Shown: piece after piece, positions 10,101-17,278 of the stretch
Layout of the letters: each line of letters begins with the position of its first letter
Numbering within the stretch: position 1 is the stretch's first letter
Assembly (NCBI GenBank): GCA_033765145.1
Contig: JANRIH010000044.1
Location: forward strand, 124,001-188,000
Reading direction: 5' to 3'
DNA: 64,000 bases
From: JAGVSR01 sp033765145
Lineage (GTDB): Bacteria; Pseudomonadota; Alphaproteobacteria; Rhizobiales; Hyphomicrobiaceae
Notes under the pieces: model-generated
The model's database searches: none
What the model was told of the DNA's origin: nothing
The model's input: the letters and a program-made list of their open reading frames with translations, nothing else
Program-made: the position numbers and the translations under genes

Positions 10101-10859
10101 GGAAGCCGGATCATCGTTGCGGAGGCGCCGGACGCAGGTCAGGCGATGAAGCTTGTCGGCTTCTACTCGAACATCCAGGGGGGTCGCGTGAAGCTCGAGA
10201 TCGATCTCGATGCGCGCGGTGCGGCTGAAAAGGCGGGCACACTCTGGGTCGAAAAATTCAAGATCCTCGGTGACCCCGTCGTGTCGGAGGTCTTCTCGAG
10301 CGCGCCGGGAGACGGCCCCGCTTCGGGGGATGGCTCGGGCCGGAAGCGCGTCGTCCGGGAGTCGTTCGATTTCGATCGCCTCAAAGCGCCGTTCTCCGTC
10401 GGTCACGGGCAGTTCGTGCTCGAAGATAGTTATCTCAAGGGACCCATTCTCGGCGCCACGCTGCGCGGAAAGCTCGACTACGTCTCGCAGAGGGTCAATC
10501 TCGGGGGAACGTATGTGCCGTTGCAGGGCCTCAACAATGCGCTCGGCGGCATTCCCGTCATTGGCGATCTCCTGAGCGGCCCGCGCAAGGAAGGTATCTT
10601 TGGCATCACGTTCGCGATCCAGGGGTCGATGGCGCGGCCGCAGGTCGTGGTGAACCCGCTGTCGCCGCTGGCGCCCGGCATCTTCCGCGAACTGTTCCAG
10701 ATGACGGCGCCCAATCCGCAGGTCCAGCCGCGTTCGGACGGGAGCAGCACGCAGCCGTCCGAAAAACGCGTGCGCTCGTCGTCGTCAGGGAGCGGCAGCG
10801 AAAAGTCGACGGTGGACGGATGGACCTCGGATACCGTGGTGCCGCCGCGAGCCGAATAG
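7104..10859 (+). CDS. AsmA-like/DUF3971 envelope protein, very large
   Basis: A protein of about 1250 residues with one N-terminal membrane segment (VAIWSAPVILLASIAIVVGW, about residues 62-81) and a long beta-rich, repeat-like periplasmic part. The C-terminal block (RGKLDYVSQRVNLGGTYVPL, then NALGGIPVIGDLLSG and GIFGITFAIQGSMARP) is the hallmark I know from the AsmA_2/DUF3971 group, relatives of YhdP and TamB that are thought to carry phospholipids between inner and outer membrane. The usual annotation would start at the TTG at 7071; the GTG at 7104 has AGG 8 bases upstream and seems better. It stands alone, after the divergent peroxiredoxin gene. Confidence 0.85.
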   Translation: MDRTTPTRSRAPQRPGDRPTSASAAPGGQTGARTLGQGQLSRDAIGGRSRWRRAGRILGRVAIWSAPVILLASIAIVVGWVRLAHGPVSLPQLNKPIAEGISAELAGLVASVDNTILTLAPSGGLEIRLVNLKLSETDGSPVVSAPIASVKLSDRSFTQFSVVPERVELIEPRLALAYSADGGLTLRFSEAEALPPTEVPGAASSADSAASGSQQRSQLSAESRSGPPTLLKRIDIARLLADYTQAARRGTSNSSALKEIGFRNARVMIEEAGRTSEILVPEMDIDLAHHSRRSVISGHAVVASDRGDWRVSFLAEDSERTGRLTVKSSVRDLVPSSLGRAVPALALVGAFDLPVAADASIDLATSNGDIGAVNVALELGRGRVDFGEAAHAPFMIDAGLITASYDATSDQITISPSTLRWGDSRITLAGKLDRAKDKAGPDRWTYDIQSKDGVIAAEELSVAPMPIEALAVAGAIDTGADRIDISSARLKINGGEIALEGAISLGVGRNASARISATGGGITADALKATWPRLVAPDTRRWIGQHVAKGLVTSGRLFYASGDYAAATGQPLAKSGERISIAVEATGVAINALRDAPPVEGPRMLVMMENDALEVTMPDASMSPLPGQSVAFKSSRFMIADVLATLPESHLSFRTQAGLGAALETLKAMPFAGFDASAIPAAVIDGKLDGQFEIAMPLQPDLAPANIKVVGKGRVVDVKSKDKIGELSVQSGTIDIDVNEKQASAKGEMIVNGVLAKLDWQRLVDVEAQQQPPLKISARLDNSDRRQLGLELDQIVEGEVPMEVVIGGQGRQGQVQVRADLSSAELSIRPLAWRKAPGRRANLSFDLAQGKTHKTELQNFKIEGDDIGVEGWVALGDGNKLKEFFFPEFSLNLVSRLEVQGRRNSKDDWVVTARGVSYDAKDFFTSLLSFGGPTSEPDSAKAPGVELNAEIENVLGHSGVALRRFKLRTAKKAGKLTALDARGTLDGGAPLVANLSEGGGSRIIVAEAPDAGQAMKLVGFYSNIQGGRVKLEIDLDARGAAEKAGTLWVEKFKILGDPVVSEVFSSAPGDGPASGDGSGRKRVVRESFDFDRLKAPFSVGHGQFVLEDSYLKGPILGATLRGKLDYVSQRVNLGGTYVPLQGLNNALGGIPVIGDLLSGPRKEGIFGITFAIQGSMARPQVVVNPLSPLAPGIFRELFQMTAPNPQVQPRSDGSSTQPSEKRVRSSSSGSGSEKSTVDGWTSDTVVPPRAE

Positions 10860-10918
10860 CGCGCCGGTTCACGTCTGAGATTATCAACGGAATGCCCGGT
10901 GCGGTTCGACGATCGACG

Positions 10919-12178
10919 TCAGACGGGCTTCAATAGCACGTGCCGCTTCTTGCCGAGCGACAGCTTGATGACACCCGCGGACGATAGATCCGCGAGCCCG
11001 AGAGCCGCTTTTTCGTCAGCGACGGCCGCGTCGTTCACTCGAAGACCACCGCCCTGAACTTGCCGCCTCGCCTCGCTGTTCGACTTGACGAGCCCGGCCG
11101 TCACGAATGCGCCGAGGACGCCAAGGCCTTTTTCCAGATCCGCCCGCGCGACCTCGACGGTCGGAAGCCCGGTGCCAAGCTGTCCTTCCTCAAACGTCCG
11201 CCGCGCGGTTTCGGCGGCCGCCTCGGCTTTCTCGCGGCCATGGACGAGGGCGGTCGCTTCGGTCGCGAGAACTTTCTTCGCCTCGTTGATGCCTGCGCCT
11301 TCGAGCGCCGAGAGGCGTGCGATCTCAGGCATCGGCAGCGTGGTGAAGAGCTTCAGGAAGCGGCCGACATCGGCGTCCTCGGTGTTACGCCAGTATTGCC
11401 AGTAGTCATAGGCGGAGAGCTGCGCGTCGTTGAGCCAGACGGCGCCGGCCGCGGTCTTCCCCATCTTGGCGCCGGAGGCCGTCGTCAGAAGCGGACACGT
11501 CAGCGCGTAGAGCTGCTTCTCGTGGCCCATGCGGCGCGCGAGGTCGATGCCGGTGACGATGTTCCCCCACTGGTCCGAGCCGCCCATCTGCAAATTGCAG
11601 CCGTAGCGGCGCGCCAGCTCGACATAGTCATAGGCCTGCAGAAGCATGTAATTGAATTCGATGAACGACAGTTCCTGTTCGCGCTCGAGGCGGAGCTTCG
11701 CGCTATCCATCGTGAGCATGCGATTGACGGAGAAGTGCCGCCCCACATCGCGCAGGAAGGCGATGTAATTGAGCGGGGCCAGCCAATCGGCGTTGTCAAC
11801 CATGATCGCATCATGGGGACCGGAGCCGAATGTCACGATCCGCGAGAACACCGTCTTGATGCTGTCCTTATTGGCGTCGATCTCCTCGATGGAGCGAAGC
11901 TGGCGCGTTTCGTCACGGCCGGAGGGGTCGCCGACGCGGGTCGTCCCGCCGCCCATGAGGACAATTGGTTTGCCGGCGCCCGTCGCCTGCATCCAGTGGA
12001 GCATCATGATCGACAGGAGATGTCCGACGTGCAGAGACGGCGCGGTACAGTCGTAGCCGACGTACGTGACGAGGCCGCCCTTCGCTGCCAGCGCGTCGAC
12101 GGCCGCGAGATCGGAGCTCTGGTGAATGAACCCGCGCTCTGTCAAAGTTTCCAGGAAGGCGCTTTTGACTTTGGTCAT
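10919..12178 (-). CDS. tyrS: Tyrosyl-tRNA synthetase
   Basis: Charges tRNA-Tyr. A class I synthetase of 419 residues: HIGH-equivalent motif in YVGYDCTAPSLHVGHLLS, tyrosine-pocket residues in YMLLQAYDYVEL and QMGGSDQWGNIVTG, and a KMSKS equivalent SGAKMGKTAAGAVWL. A C-terminal S4-like RNA-binding domain follows (SEARRQVQGGGLRVND). I take MTKVKSAFLETL at 12178 as the start, because the long in-frame extension to 12625 runs antisense through anmK and resembles nothing. Divergent from anmK with 117 bases between, an arrangement I recall from other alphaproteobacteria. Confidence 0.97.
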   Translation of the reverse strand: MTKVKSAFLETLTERGFIHQSSDLAAVDALAAKGGLVTYVGYDCTAPSLHVGHLLSIMMLHWMQATGAGKPIVLMGGGTTRVGDPSGRDETRQLRSIEEIDANKDSIKTVFSRIVTFGSGPHDAIMVDNADWLAPLNYIAFLRDVGRHFSVNRMLTMDSAKLRLEREQELSFIEFNYMLLQAYDYVELARRYGCNLQMGGSDQWGNIVTGIDLARRMGHEKQLYALTCPLLTTASGAKMGKTAAGAVWLNDAQLSAYDYWQYWRNTEDADVGRFLKLFTTLPMPEIARLSALEGAGINEAKKVLATEATALVHGREKAEAAAETARRTFEEGQLGTGLPTVEVARADLEKGLGVLGAFVTAGLVKSNSEARRQVQGGGLRVNDAAVADEKAALGLADLSSAGVIKLSLGKKRHVLLKPV

Positions 12179-12295
12179 CGTTCGGTGCTTTGCAATCACG
12201 GCCTCAAACGCGAAAGGGGCCGGCGTTTTGTCGGTTCGCACATCGCACACCGCGCATTCGGGCACAACTGGGTCTTGGACAGGAACGGCTACGCC

Positions 12296-13411
12296 ATGAC
12301 AATGAAGCGCGCTCTGGGCCTCATGAGCGGGACGTCGATGGACGGCATTTCGGTTGCCGTCATCGAGACCGACGGGCGCGATCACGTCGTGCGCGGACCG
12401 GCGATGACGTTTGCCTACAACACGGAGCAGCGTTCGGCGATTGCGCGGGCGATGGCAGACGTTCGCGGTTCTCAGTCTCCGGTCGAGCGGCCAGGCTCCA
12501 CGGCCGACACCGAACGGCTCCTGACGGAACTGCACGCGGCCGCAATCTCGGCGTTCCTCCGCAAGCAGGGAATGCCGCGGAGCCAGATCGACGTGGTCGG
12601 GTTCCATGGCCAGACCGTGCTGCACCGCCCCGACGATGGCTTCACGATGCAGCTCGGCGACGGCGCGCTCCTGGCCGAGCTGTCGGGTCTACCCGTCGTC
12701 TACGATCTCAGAAGCCGCGACATGGCTGCGGGGGGACAAGGCGCGCCGCTGGTCCCCGTCTATCACCGCGCGGTGACGGCCGATCGGATGGAGCGGCCGC
12801 TCGCCGTCGTCAATATCGGGGGCGTGGCGAATGTCACCTGGATCGGGCGGGACGGCACGCTCATCGCGTTCGACACGGGTCCGGGTTCGGCGCTCATTGA
12901 TGACTGGATGCAGAAGCGGGTGGGCGTCGCGTTCGATGAGAACGGCGCGACGGCGGCAAAGGGAAAAGTCCACGACGACGTCCTGCGCTTCTGTCTCAGC
13001 CATTCTTTCTTCTCGCTGCCGCCGCCGAAGTCGCTCGACCGCAATGCCTTCATCTGGGACATCGTCGATTGGATGAGCCTCGAGGACGGAGCGGCGACGC
13101 TCACCGCGCTGACGGTCGCAGGCCTCGCGCGGGCTCGCCAGCATATGCCCGAGCAGCCCGAGGTCTGGATCATCTGCGGCGGGGGTCGGAAGAACCGCAC
13201 GATCATGACGGGGCTCGCGGGCGCGGTCGAGAACGCCGTTGTTCCGGCGGAGGCCGCGGGTCTCGACGGGGACGCGATCGAAGCCGAGGCGTGGGCCTAT
13301 CTGGCGGTTCGATCGCTGGAAGGCCTGCCGATCACGTTCCCGGGCACGACAGGCGTGCCGGAACCCTTGACCGGCGGGCGCTTTGCACGACCGCCTCAGG
13401 TCGTCGCATGA
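12296..13411 (+). CDS. anmK: Anhydro-N-acetylmuramic acid kinase
   Basis: Phosphorylates and opens 1,6-anhydro-MurNAc to MurNAc-6-phosphate, returning murein sugars to metabolism. The 371-residue product shows the ATP-binding motif GLMSGTSMDGISVAVIE at the N-terminus, VVGFHGQTVLHRP, the catalytic region AFDTGPGSALIDDWM and ICGGGRKN near the C-terminus. The start ATG at 12296 follows AGGA by about 11 bases; a second ATG lies two codons on. The open frame reaches back to 11060 through tyrS but that is a shadow reading. Confidence 0.96.
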   Translation: MTMKRALGLMSGTSMDGISVAVIETDGRDHVVRGPAMTFAYNTEQRSAIARAMADVRGSQSPVERPGSTADTERLLTELHAAAISAFLRKQGMPRSQIDVVGFHGQTVLHRPDDGFTMQLGDGALLAELSGLPVVYDLRSRDMAAGGQGAPLVPVYHRAVTADRMERPLAVVNIGGVANVTWIGRDGTLIAFDTGPGSALIDDWMQKRVGVAFDENGATAAKGKVHDDVLRFCLSHSFFSLPPPKSLDRNAFIWDIVDWMSLEDGAATLTALTVAGLARARQHMPEQPEVWIICGGGRKNRTIMTGLAGAVENAVVPAEAAGLDGDAIEAEAWAYLAVRSLEGLPITFPGTTGVPEPLTGGRFARPPQVVA

Positions 13412-13426
13412 CGGACGCGCGTGCGT

Positions 13427-14449
13427 TCACGGCGCTTTCGCCGCAACTTCGCGGATCATGGCCTCCACGCCCAACGTGATGCGCGCGAGGCTCAGATAGT
13501 CGACCGTCTCGGGCTTGTCGTGGCGAGAGTGGTAGTAGGGGTTCCGGAACGGCGCGGTATCCGTGATCATGAACGCGGGAAATCCCTCCCGGTCGTAAGC
13601 CCAGTGGTCGGAATGGTCGATCCCGTCGATGAAGCCGGGGGCGACACCGCCGATCGAGGGAAACGCCTTCTGCCGACGAAAGGCCGCGAGCATCTCGCGC
13701 AGCACCGCGCGCGAGCGGGGAAGTCCGACGAACGCGACGAAGTTGCCGGTGTCGGGATAGATGAGCCCGAACGGCCAGGGAAAGCGCTGACTGCCGGGCG
13801 CATCGGAAAAGTATCCGAGCGTTTCGAGCGAGATGGCGGCCATGACGATCTCGCCTTTTTCCCGCAATCGCCGTGCGTGTTGCCAACTTCCCATGGCGAG
13901 CGTTTTGCTCCAGGGCTGTTCCTCGTTGACCCAGAAGACGAGGCGCAGTCGGTAGCCTTCGGGCTCGAACGTGCGGAGGCGGTCGGCCAGAGCGAGTGTT
14001 GCCGCGACGCCCGTGCCGTTGTCGTGCGCGCCGGGTGCGTCGCCTGCGCTGTCGTAGTGTGCGCCAATGACGAGGGTCTGCGTCGCGGAGTTTCCGGCGC
14101 GCGGTTCGATCACGACCTCGATGTTGCGGACGTTCTGCCCTTCGACTTCGTATCCCTGCCGCTCGGGCGCGTAGCCCATTTTTTCGAGTTTGGTCTCGAT
14201 GTGGTGCGCGGCGGCTTCGAGCCTTTTGGGGGTCGAGAGACTGTGGGGTTCGGACGCGATGGCCGCGACATCGGCATAGAGCCGTTCGGCGAGCGCGGAA
14301 TGGGTCGCGTTCGGCGGGGGCAGCGGAGTTGTCAGGGGCTGACGGGGGAAGACGACCGACCAGCAAACGAGGCCGGTCAGTGCGACGGCCAGAATAGCGG
14401 CTATGACGGCCACGCCCGACAGCATCTGAAGTATGAGTGACATCGGCAC
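13427..14449 (-). CDS. Membrane-anchored M28-family zinc aminopeptidase
   Basis: A 340-residue protein with an N-terminal membrane anchor (about residues 9-33, GVAVIAAILAVALTGLVCW) and a periplasmic M28 peptidase domain. Co-catalytic zinc ligands are visible in order: His in GAHYDS, bridging Asp in GAHDNGTG, catalytic Glu in WVNEEQPW, Asp/His in DGIDHSDH, and a final His in YYHSRHDKPE. Such enzymes release N-terminal amino acids from peptides. Two starts (14449 and, two codons on, 14443) are possible. It is convergent with anmK, 15 bases apart. Confidence 0.9.
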   Translation of the reverse strand: MPMSLILQMLSGVAVIAAILAVALTGLVCWSVVFPRQPLTTPLPPPNATHSALAERLYADVAAIASEPHSLSTPKRLEAAAHHIETKLEKMGYAPERQGYEVEGQNVRNIEVVIEPRAGNSATQTLVIGAHYDSAGDAPGAHDNGTGVAATLALADRLRTFEPEGYRLRLVFWVNEEQPWSKTLAMGSWQHARRLREKGEIVMAAISLETLGYFSDAPGSQRFPWPFGLIYPDTGNFVAFVGLPRSRAVLREMLAAFRRQKAFPSIGGVAPGFIDGIDHSDHWAYDREGFPAFMITDTAPFRNPYYHSRHDKPETVDYLSLARITLGVEAMIREVAAKAP

Positions 14450-14555
14450 CTTCCGTCCGGCGGCGAAGCGCTGAAATTGCGCTCGCGGACTGCGAAATGG
14501 CGACAGACTATACCTCAGGTGGTAACGAATTCGTGGCTGCTACCGAGCCGATCTG

Positions 14556-15320
14556 TCATTCGTCGTCGACATCGGCCGGCAGGTTCTTCGGGGCCTCGAG
14601 CCGCTCGCGCTCGCGTTCCTTCTCGCGTTCGCGCTCGCGCTGGAGTTCGCGTTCCTTGTCCTTTTCGTAGTCGCGCGCCGCCTGCTCGAGCCGCCGGTCG
14701 AGATAACTGCCCACGAGGGCTTGTAGTTCTTCCTGTTTGTTCTCGAAGAAGTGGTTCGCGCCAGGCACGACCTCGTGATCGATCTTGATGCCGCGCTGGG
14801 TCTTGAGCTTGGTCGACAGTTCCGCGACCGATGCCGTCGGGACGACGCGGTCCTTGTCGCCGTTGACCATGAGACCCGACGACGGGCAAGGCGCCAGGAA
14901 CGAGAAGTCGTAGAGGTTCGAGGGTGGCGCAACGCAGATAAAGCCGTCGATTTCCGGCCGGCGCATCAAGAGCTGCATGGCGATCCAGGTGCCGAACGAC
15001 ACACCCGCGATCCAGCAATATTTGGCATCGGGATTGACGATCTGGAGCCAGTCGAGGGCGCTCGCCGCGTCGGCCAGTTCGCCTGGCCCGCCGTCCCAAA
15101 AGCCCTGGCTGCGGCCGACGCCGCGGAAGTTGAAGCGCAGGACCGAAAACCCACGCTCGGCGAACGTATAATAGAGCGAATAGACCACCTGGTTGTTCAT
15201 CGTGCCCCCGAACTGCGGGTGGGGGTGGAGGATCAACGCGATCGGGCTGTCGTTGGCCGGATCGTGGTGGTAGCGGGCTTCGAGGCGGCCGGCTGGGCCG
15301 TTCATGATCAATTCGGGCAT
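14556..15320 (-). CDS. Alpha/beta hydrolase with Arg/Glu-rich charged tail
   Basis: A 254-residue protein. The fold signs are the oxyanion region LILHPHPQFGGTMNN, nucleophile elbow AGVSFGTWIA (Ser), acid in VNGDKDRVVP (Asp) and His in VPGANHFFEN. This matches the small dienelactone-hydrolase-like group often annotated as alpha/beta hydrolase of unknown substrate. The last 45 or so residues are an extremely charged stretch (KDKERELQREREREKERE) that should form a single alpha-helix or coiled coil, followed by a short acidic end. The tail is encoded by a near-repetitive DNA tract. Substrate is unknown. Confidence 0.85.
   Translation of the reverse strand: MPELIMNGPAGRLEARYHHDPANDSPIALILHPHPQFGGTMNNQVVYSLYYTFAERGFSVLRFNFRGVGRSQGFWDGGPGELADAASALDWLQIVNPDAKYCWIAGVSFGTWIAMQLLMRRPEIDGFICVAPPSNLYDFSFLAPCPSSGLMVNGDKDRVVPTASVAELSTKLKTQRGIKIDHEVVPGANHFFENKQEELQALVGSYLDRRLEQAARDYEKDKERELQREREREKERERERLEAPKNLPADVDDE
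14601..14661. repeat. Low-complexity TCGCG(T/C)T tract inside hydrolase gene
   Basis: An imperfect short tandem repeat of the theme tcgcgttc/tcgcgctc encodes the Arg-Glu tail of the hydrolase on the minus strand. Such tracts can change length by slippage; units that are not multiples of three would shift the frame. Confidence 0.7.
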
Positions 15321-15651
15321 GTCGGTCTTTCAATCGTGCTCGGCGGGCGGCGGAACCGCCCTATCCGTTCAAGTTTCAGGCTCGCGCCCAGTTCGTTTCG
15401 CCCTTTGCCCAGGTCACGCGGGTGTGTCCGCACGATTACTTGACTTCCGCGCTAGGAAATTTCACATACCGTCTGGATTTAGAACAATTCGAAAGAGCGG
15501 AGTGGCAGGGGCGCGCGAGCGAGCGGGTCTCTTAACACAAGTCAGGTGGGCCGATGCAAGCGGCGCGAACGGCGCTGGGCATCTGTTTTGGTTTGACGGT
15601 TGCCAAGGTGCGGGGTCCCGAGACGCATCTTGGATGGTCAGGAGTTGAGGC
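15321..15651 (+). promoter_or_regulatory. Promoter and leader region of the iscR-suf operon
   Basis: A 331-base gene-free stretch between the divergent hydrolase and iscR. It holds a small hairpin (GGGCGG at 15345-15350 with CCGCCC at 15356-15361), a TTGACT at 15440-15445 that could be a -35 element with a poor -10 (CACATA, 15463-15468), an Irr/ICE-like palindrome at 15478-15494, and then about 157 bases of leader before iscR. The palindrome would sit over or next to the transcription start if the -35 is right, which suits repression. Confidence 0.5.
15478..15494. promoter_or_regulatory. Irr/ICE-like iron-responsive box
   Basis: The 17 bases TTTAGAACAATTCGAAA match the iron control element consensus I recall for rhizobial Irr, TTTAGAA-N3-TTCTAAA, at 13 of 14 defined positions (G for T at 15491). 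Irr is a haem-sensing Fur-family regulator of Hyphomicrobiales. The site lies 158 bases before iscR, upstream of the whole suf operon. Binding is inferred from the motif and context. Confidence 0.6.
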
Positions 15652-16107
15652 ATGGAGCTGACAACCCGAGGGCGTTACGCGGTCATGGCGATGGCGGATA
15701 TCGCGCGCCATAGCCGGGACATGCCGGTTGCGCTGTCGAGCGTCGCCGAGCGGCAGCAGCTTTCTCTCGCCTACCTAGAGCAGCTGATCGCGCGGTTGAG
15801 GCGTGTCGGGCTTCTGGAGAGCGCCCGCGGCCGGACGGGGGGTTATCGGCTCGGCAAGCCCGCGGACCAGGTCTCGATCGCGGAGATCCTGATTGCCGTC
15901 GAGGAAGGGACACGCATGACGCGCTGCTCTTCCGGACGAGGCTGCGTCGGGGAAAATCGGTGCATTACGCATCATCTCTGGGACGCGCTCGGTGCGCATA
16001 TCGGGTCGTTCTTCGAAAGTGTTTCGCTCAGCGACGTCATCGAGGGGCGCCCGCTATTCGGATCGACGCGAAACATGGCTCCCACGATCGAGGCGGCGGC
16101 GGAATGA
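15652..16107 (+). CDS. iscR: Fe-S cluster assembly regulator IscR (Rrf2 family)
   Basis: A 151-residue Rrf2-family winged-helix regulator that senses cell iron-sulfur status. DNA-binding part: MELTTRGRYAVMAMADIARH and SLAYLEQLIARLRRVGLLES, then GRTGGYRLGK. The three cluster cysteines are at C92, C98 and C104, followed by H107, the same numbering as in classical [2Fe-2S] IscR, so the sensor is intact. It is first gene of the operon and its stop overlaps the iscS start (ATGA), indicating translational coupling. Confidence 0.95.
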   Translation: MELTTRGRYAVMAMADIARHSRDMPVALSSVAERQQLSLAYLEQLIARLRRVGLLESARGRTGGYRLGKPADQVSIAEILIAVEEGTRMTRCSSGRGCVGENRCITHHLWDALGAHIGSFFESVSLSDVIEGRPLFGSTRNMAPTIEAAAE

Positions 16108-17237
16108 CGGGCGCGCGCACCTATCTCGACTACAATGCGTCGGCGCCGCTGCGGCATGAGGCGCGCGCGGCGATGGTTGCGGCGCTCGATCTCGAAGGCA
16201 ATCCCTCGTCGGTGCATCGTGAGGGCCGCGCGGCGCGCGCGTTGATCGAGGCGGCGCGAGAGGACGTCGCGGCGCTCGTCGGCATGCGCGCGATGGATGT
16301 GACCTTCACGAGCGGCGGCACGGAGGCCGCCAATGCGGTTGTTCGGAACGGGTACGACGTCGTACTAATGGCGGACATCGAGCACGACTGTGTGCGCGCC
16401 GCTCAGGCTGCATCTCGTTCGCGGCATGTCACGATCGCGGTCGACCGGCACGGCGTCATCAGCCTCGAGTCCTTAAGCGCTGCGCTCTCGGGGCTCGATG
16501 CGAAGCCTGCGCGGGCGCTGCTTGCGCTGCAACTCGCCAACAACGAAACGGGCGTCATTCAGCCAGTTGCCGAGGCGGCGGCCATCGCGCGCGACGCCGG
16601 GGCGGATGTCTTTGTCGATGCCGTTCAGGCGGCCGGAAAAATGCCGATCTCGTTCGGTGCTCTCGGCGCCCATGCGCTGGCTCTTTCGGCGCACAAGATC
16701 GGTGGACCCAAGGGTGTCGGCGCGATCGTTTCAGCTCCGGATTGGCGTCTGGCACCTTTCCTCCAAGGGGGCGGCCAGGAGAAGCGCCGGCGCGCTGGCA
16801 CGGAGAACGTCGCGGGTATCGCAGGTTTTGGAGCTGCGGCGCGATCTGCCGTTCGCGACCTTGGCGTCTTCGACCATATTCGCGAGCTGCGCGACGACCT
16901 CGAGAGGCGCGCCAAGGTGCTGACTCCGGACGTCAAAATCGCGGGTGAAGGTGCGGCCCGGCTCGGAAATACGTCGGCGCTCCTGATGCCGGAGGTGGCG
17001 GCCGAAACGGCACTCATCCGGTTCGATCTCGCTGGGATCGCTGTGTCGAGCGGCTCGGCGTGCTCGTCGGGGAAAGTCGGCCGCAGTCACGTGCTCGCGG
17101 CGATGGGACTCGGTGCGCGGGCCGGCAACGCCATCCGCGTGAGCCTCGGCTGGAATTCGACCGAAGACGACGTCGAACGGTTTCTCGAAACGTGGCGCAC
17201 GATCCATGCGCCTGCCGAGCGACGTTCAATCGCATGA
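16104..17237 (+). CDS. iscS: Cysteine desulfurase, IscS/NifS-like (class V aminotransferase group I)
   Basis: Removes sulfur from cysteine using PLP and carries it as a persulfide. The 377-residue protein begins YLDYNASAPLRHEARAAM, has EHDCVRAA, the PLP lysine in ALSAHKIGGPKGVGAI and the mobile catalytic loop VSSGSACSSGKVGRSH with its cysteine. It is shorter than E. coli IscS (404) and has an Ala/Arg-rich style common in alphaproteobacteria. It overlaps iscR by 4 bases and precedes sufB. The operon has a second desulfurase (sufS), so this one may serve other thio-modification routes or prime the same scaffold. Confidence 0.93.
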   Translation: MTGARTYLDYNASAPLRHEARAAMVAALDLEGNPSSVHREGRAARALIEAAREDVAALVGMRAMDVTFTSGGTEAANAVVRNGYDVVLMADIEHDCVRAAQAASRSRHVTIAVDRHGVISLESLSAALSGLDAKPARALLALQLANNETGVIQPVAEAAAIARDAGADVFVDAVQAAGKMPISFGALGAHALALSAHKIGGPKGVGAIVSAPDWRLAPFLQGGGQEKRRRAGTENVAGIAGFGAAARSAVRDLGVFDHIRELRDDLERRAKVLTPDVKIAGEGAARLGNTSALLMPEVAAETALIRFDLAGIAVSSGSACSSGKVGRSHVLAAMGLGARAGNAIRVSLGWNSTEDDVERFLETWRTIHAPAERRSIA

Positions 17238-17250
17238 TTTGACATCACGG

Positions 17251-17266
17251 GTGCGCGCGAGCGCAC
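17251..17266 (+). promoter_or_regulatory. Small hairpin just before the sufB ribosome-binding site
   Basis: GTGCGC-gcga-GCGCAC forms a perfect 6-bp GC stem with a tetraloop that ends one base before the GAGGAG Shine-Dalgarno of sufB. It lies in the 41-base gap between iscS and sufB and could stabilise the downstream mRNA or tune the SUF/ISC ratio. Role is inference. Confidence 0.4.
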
Positions 17267-17278
17267 GAGGAGAATGGA

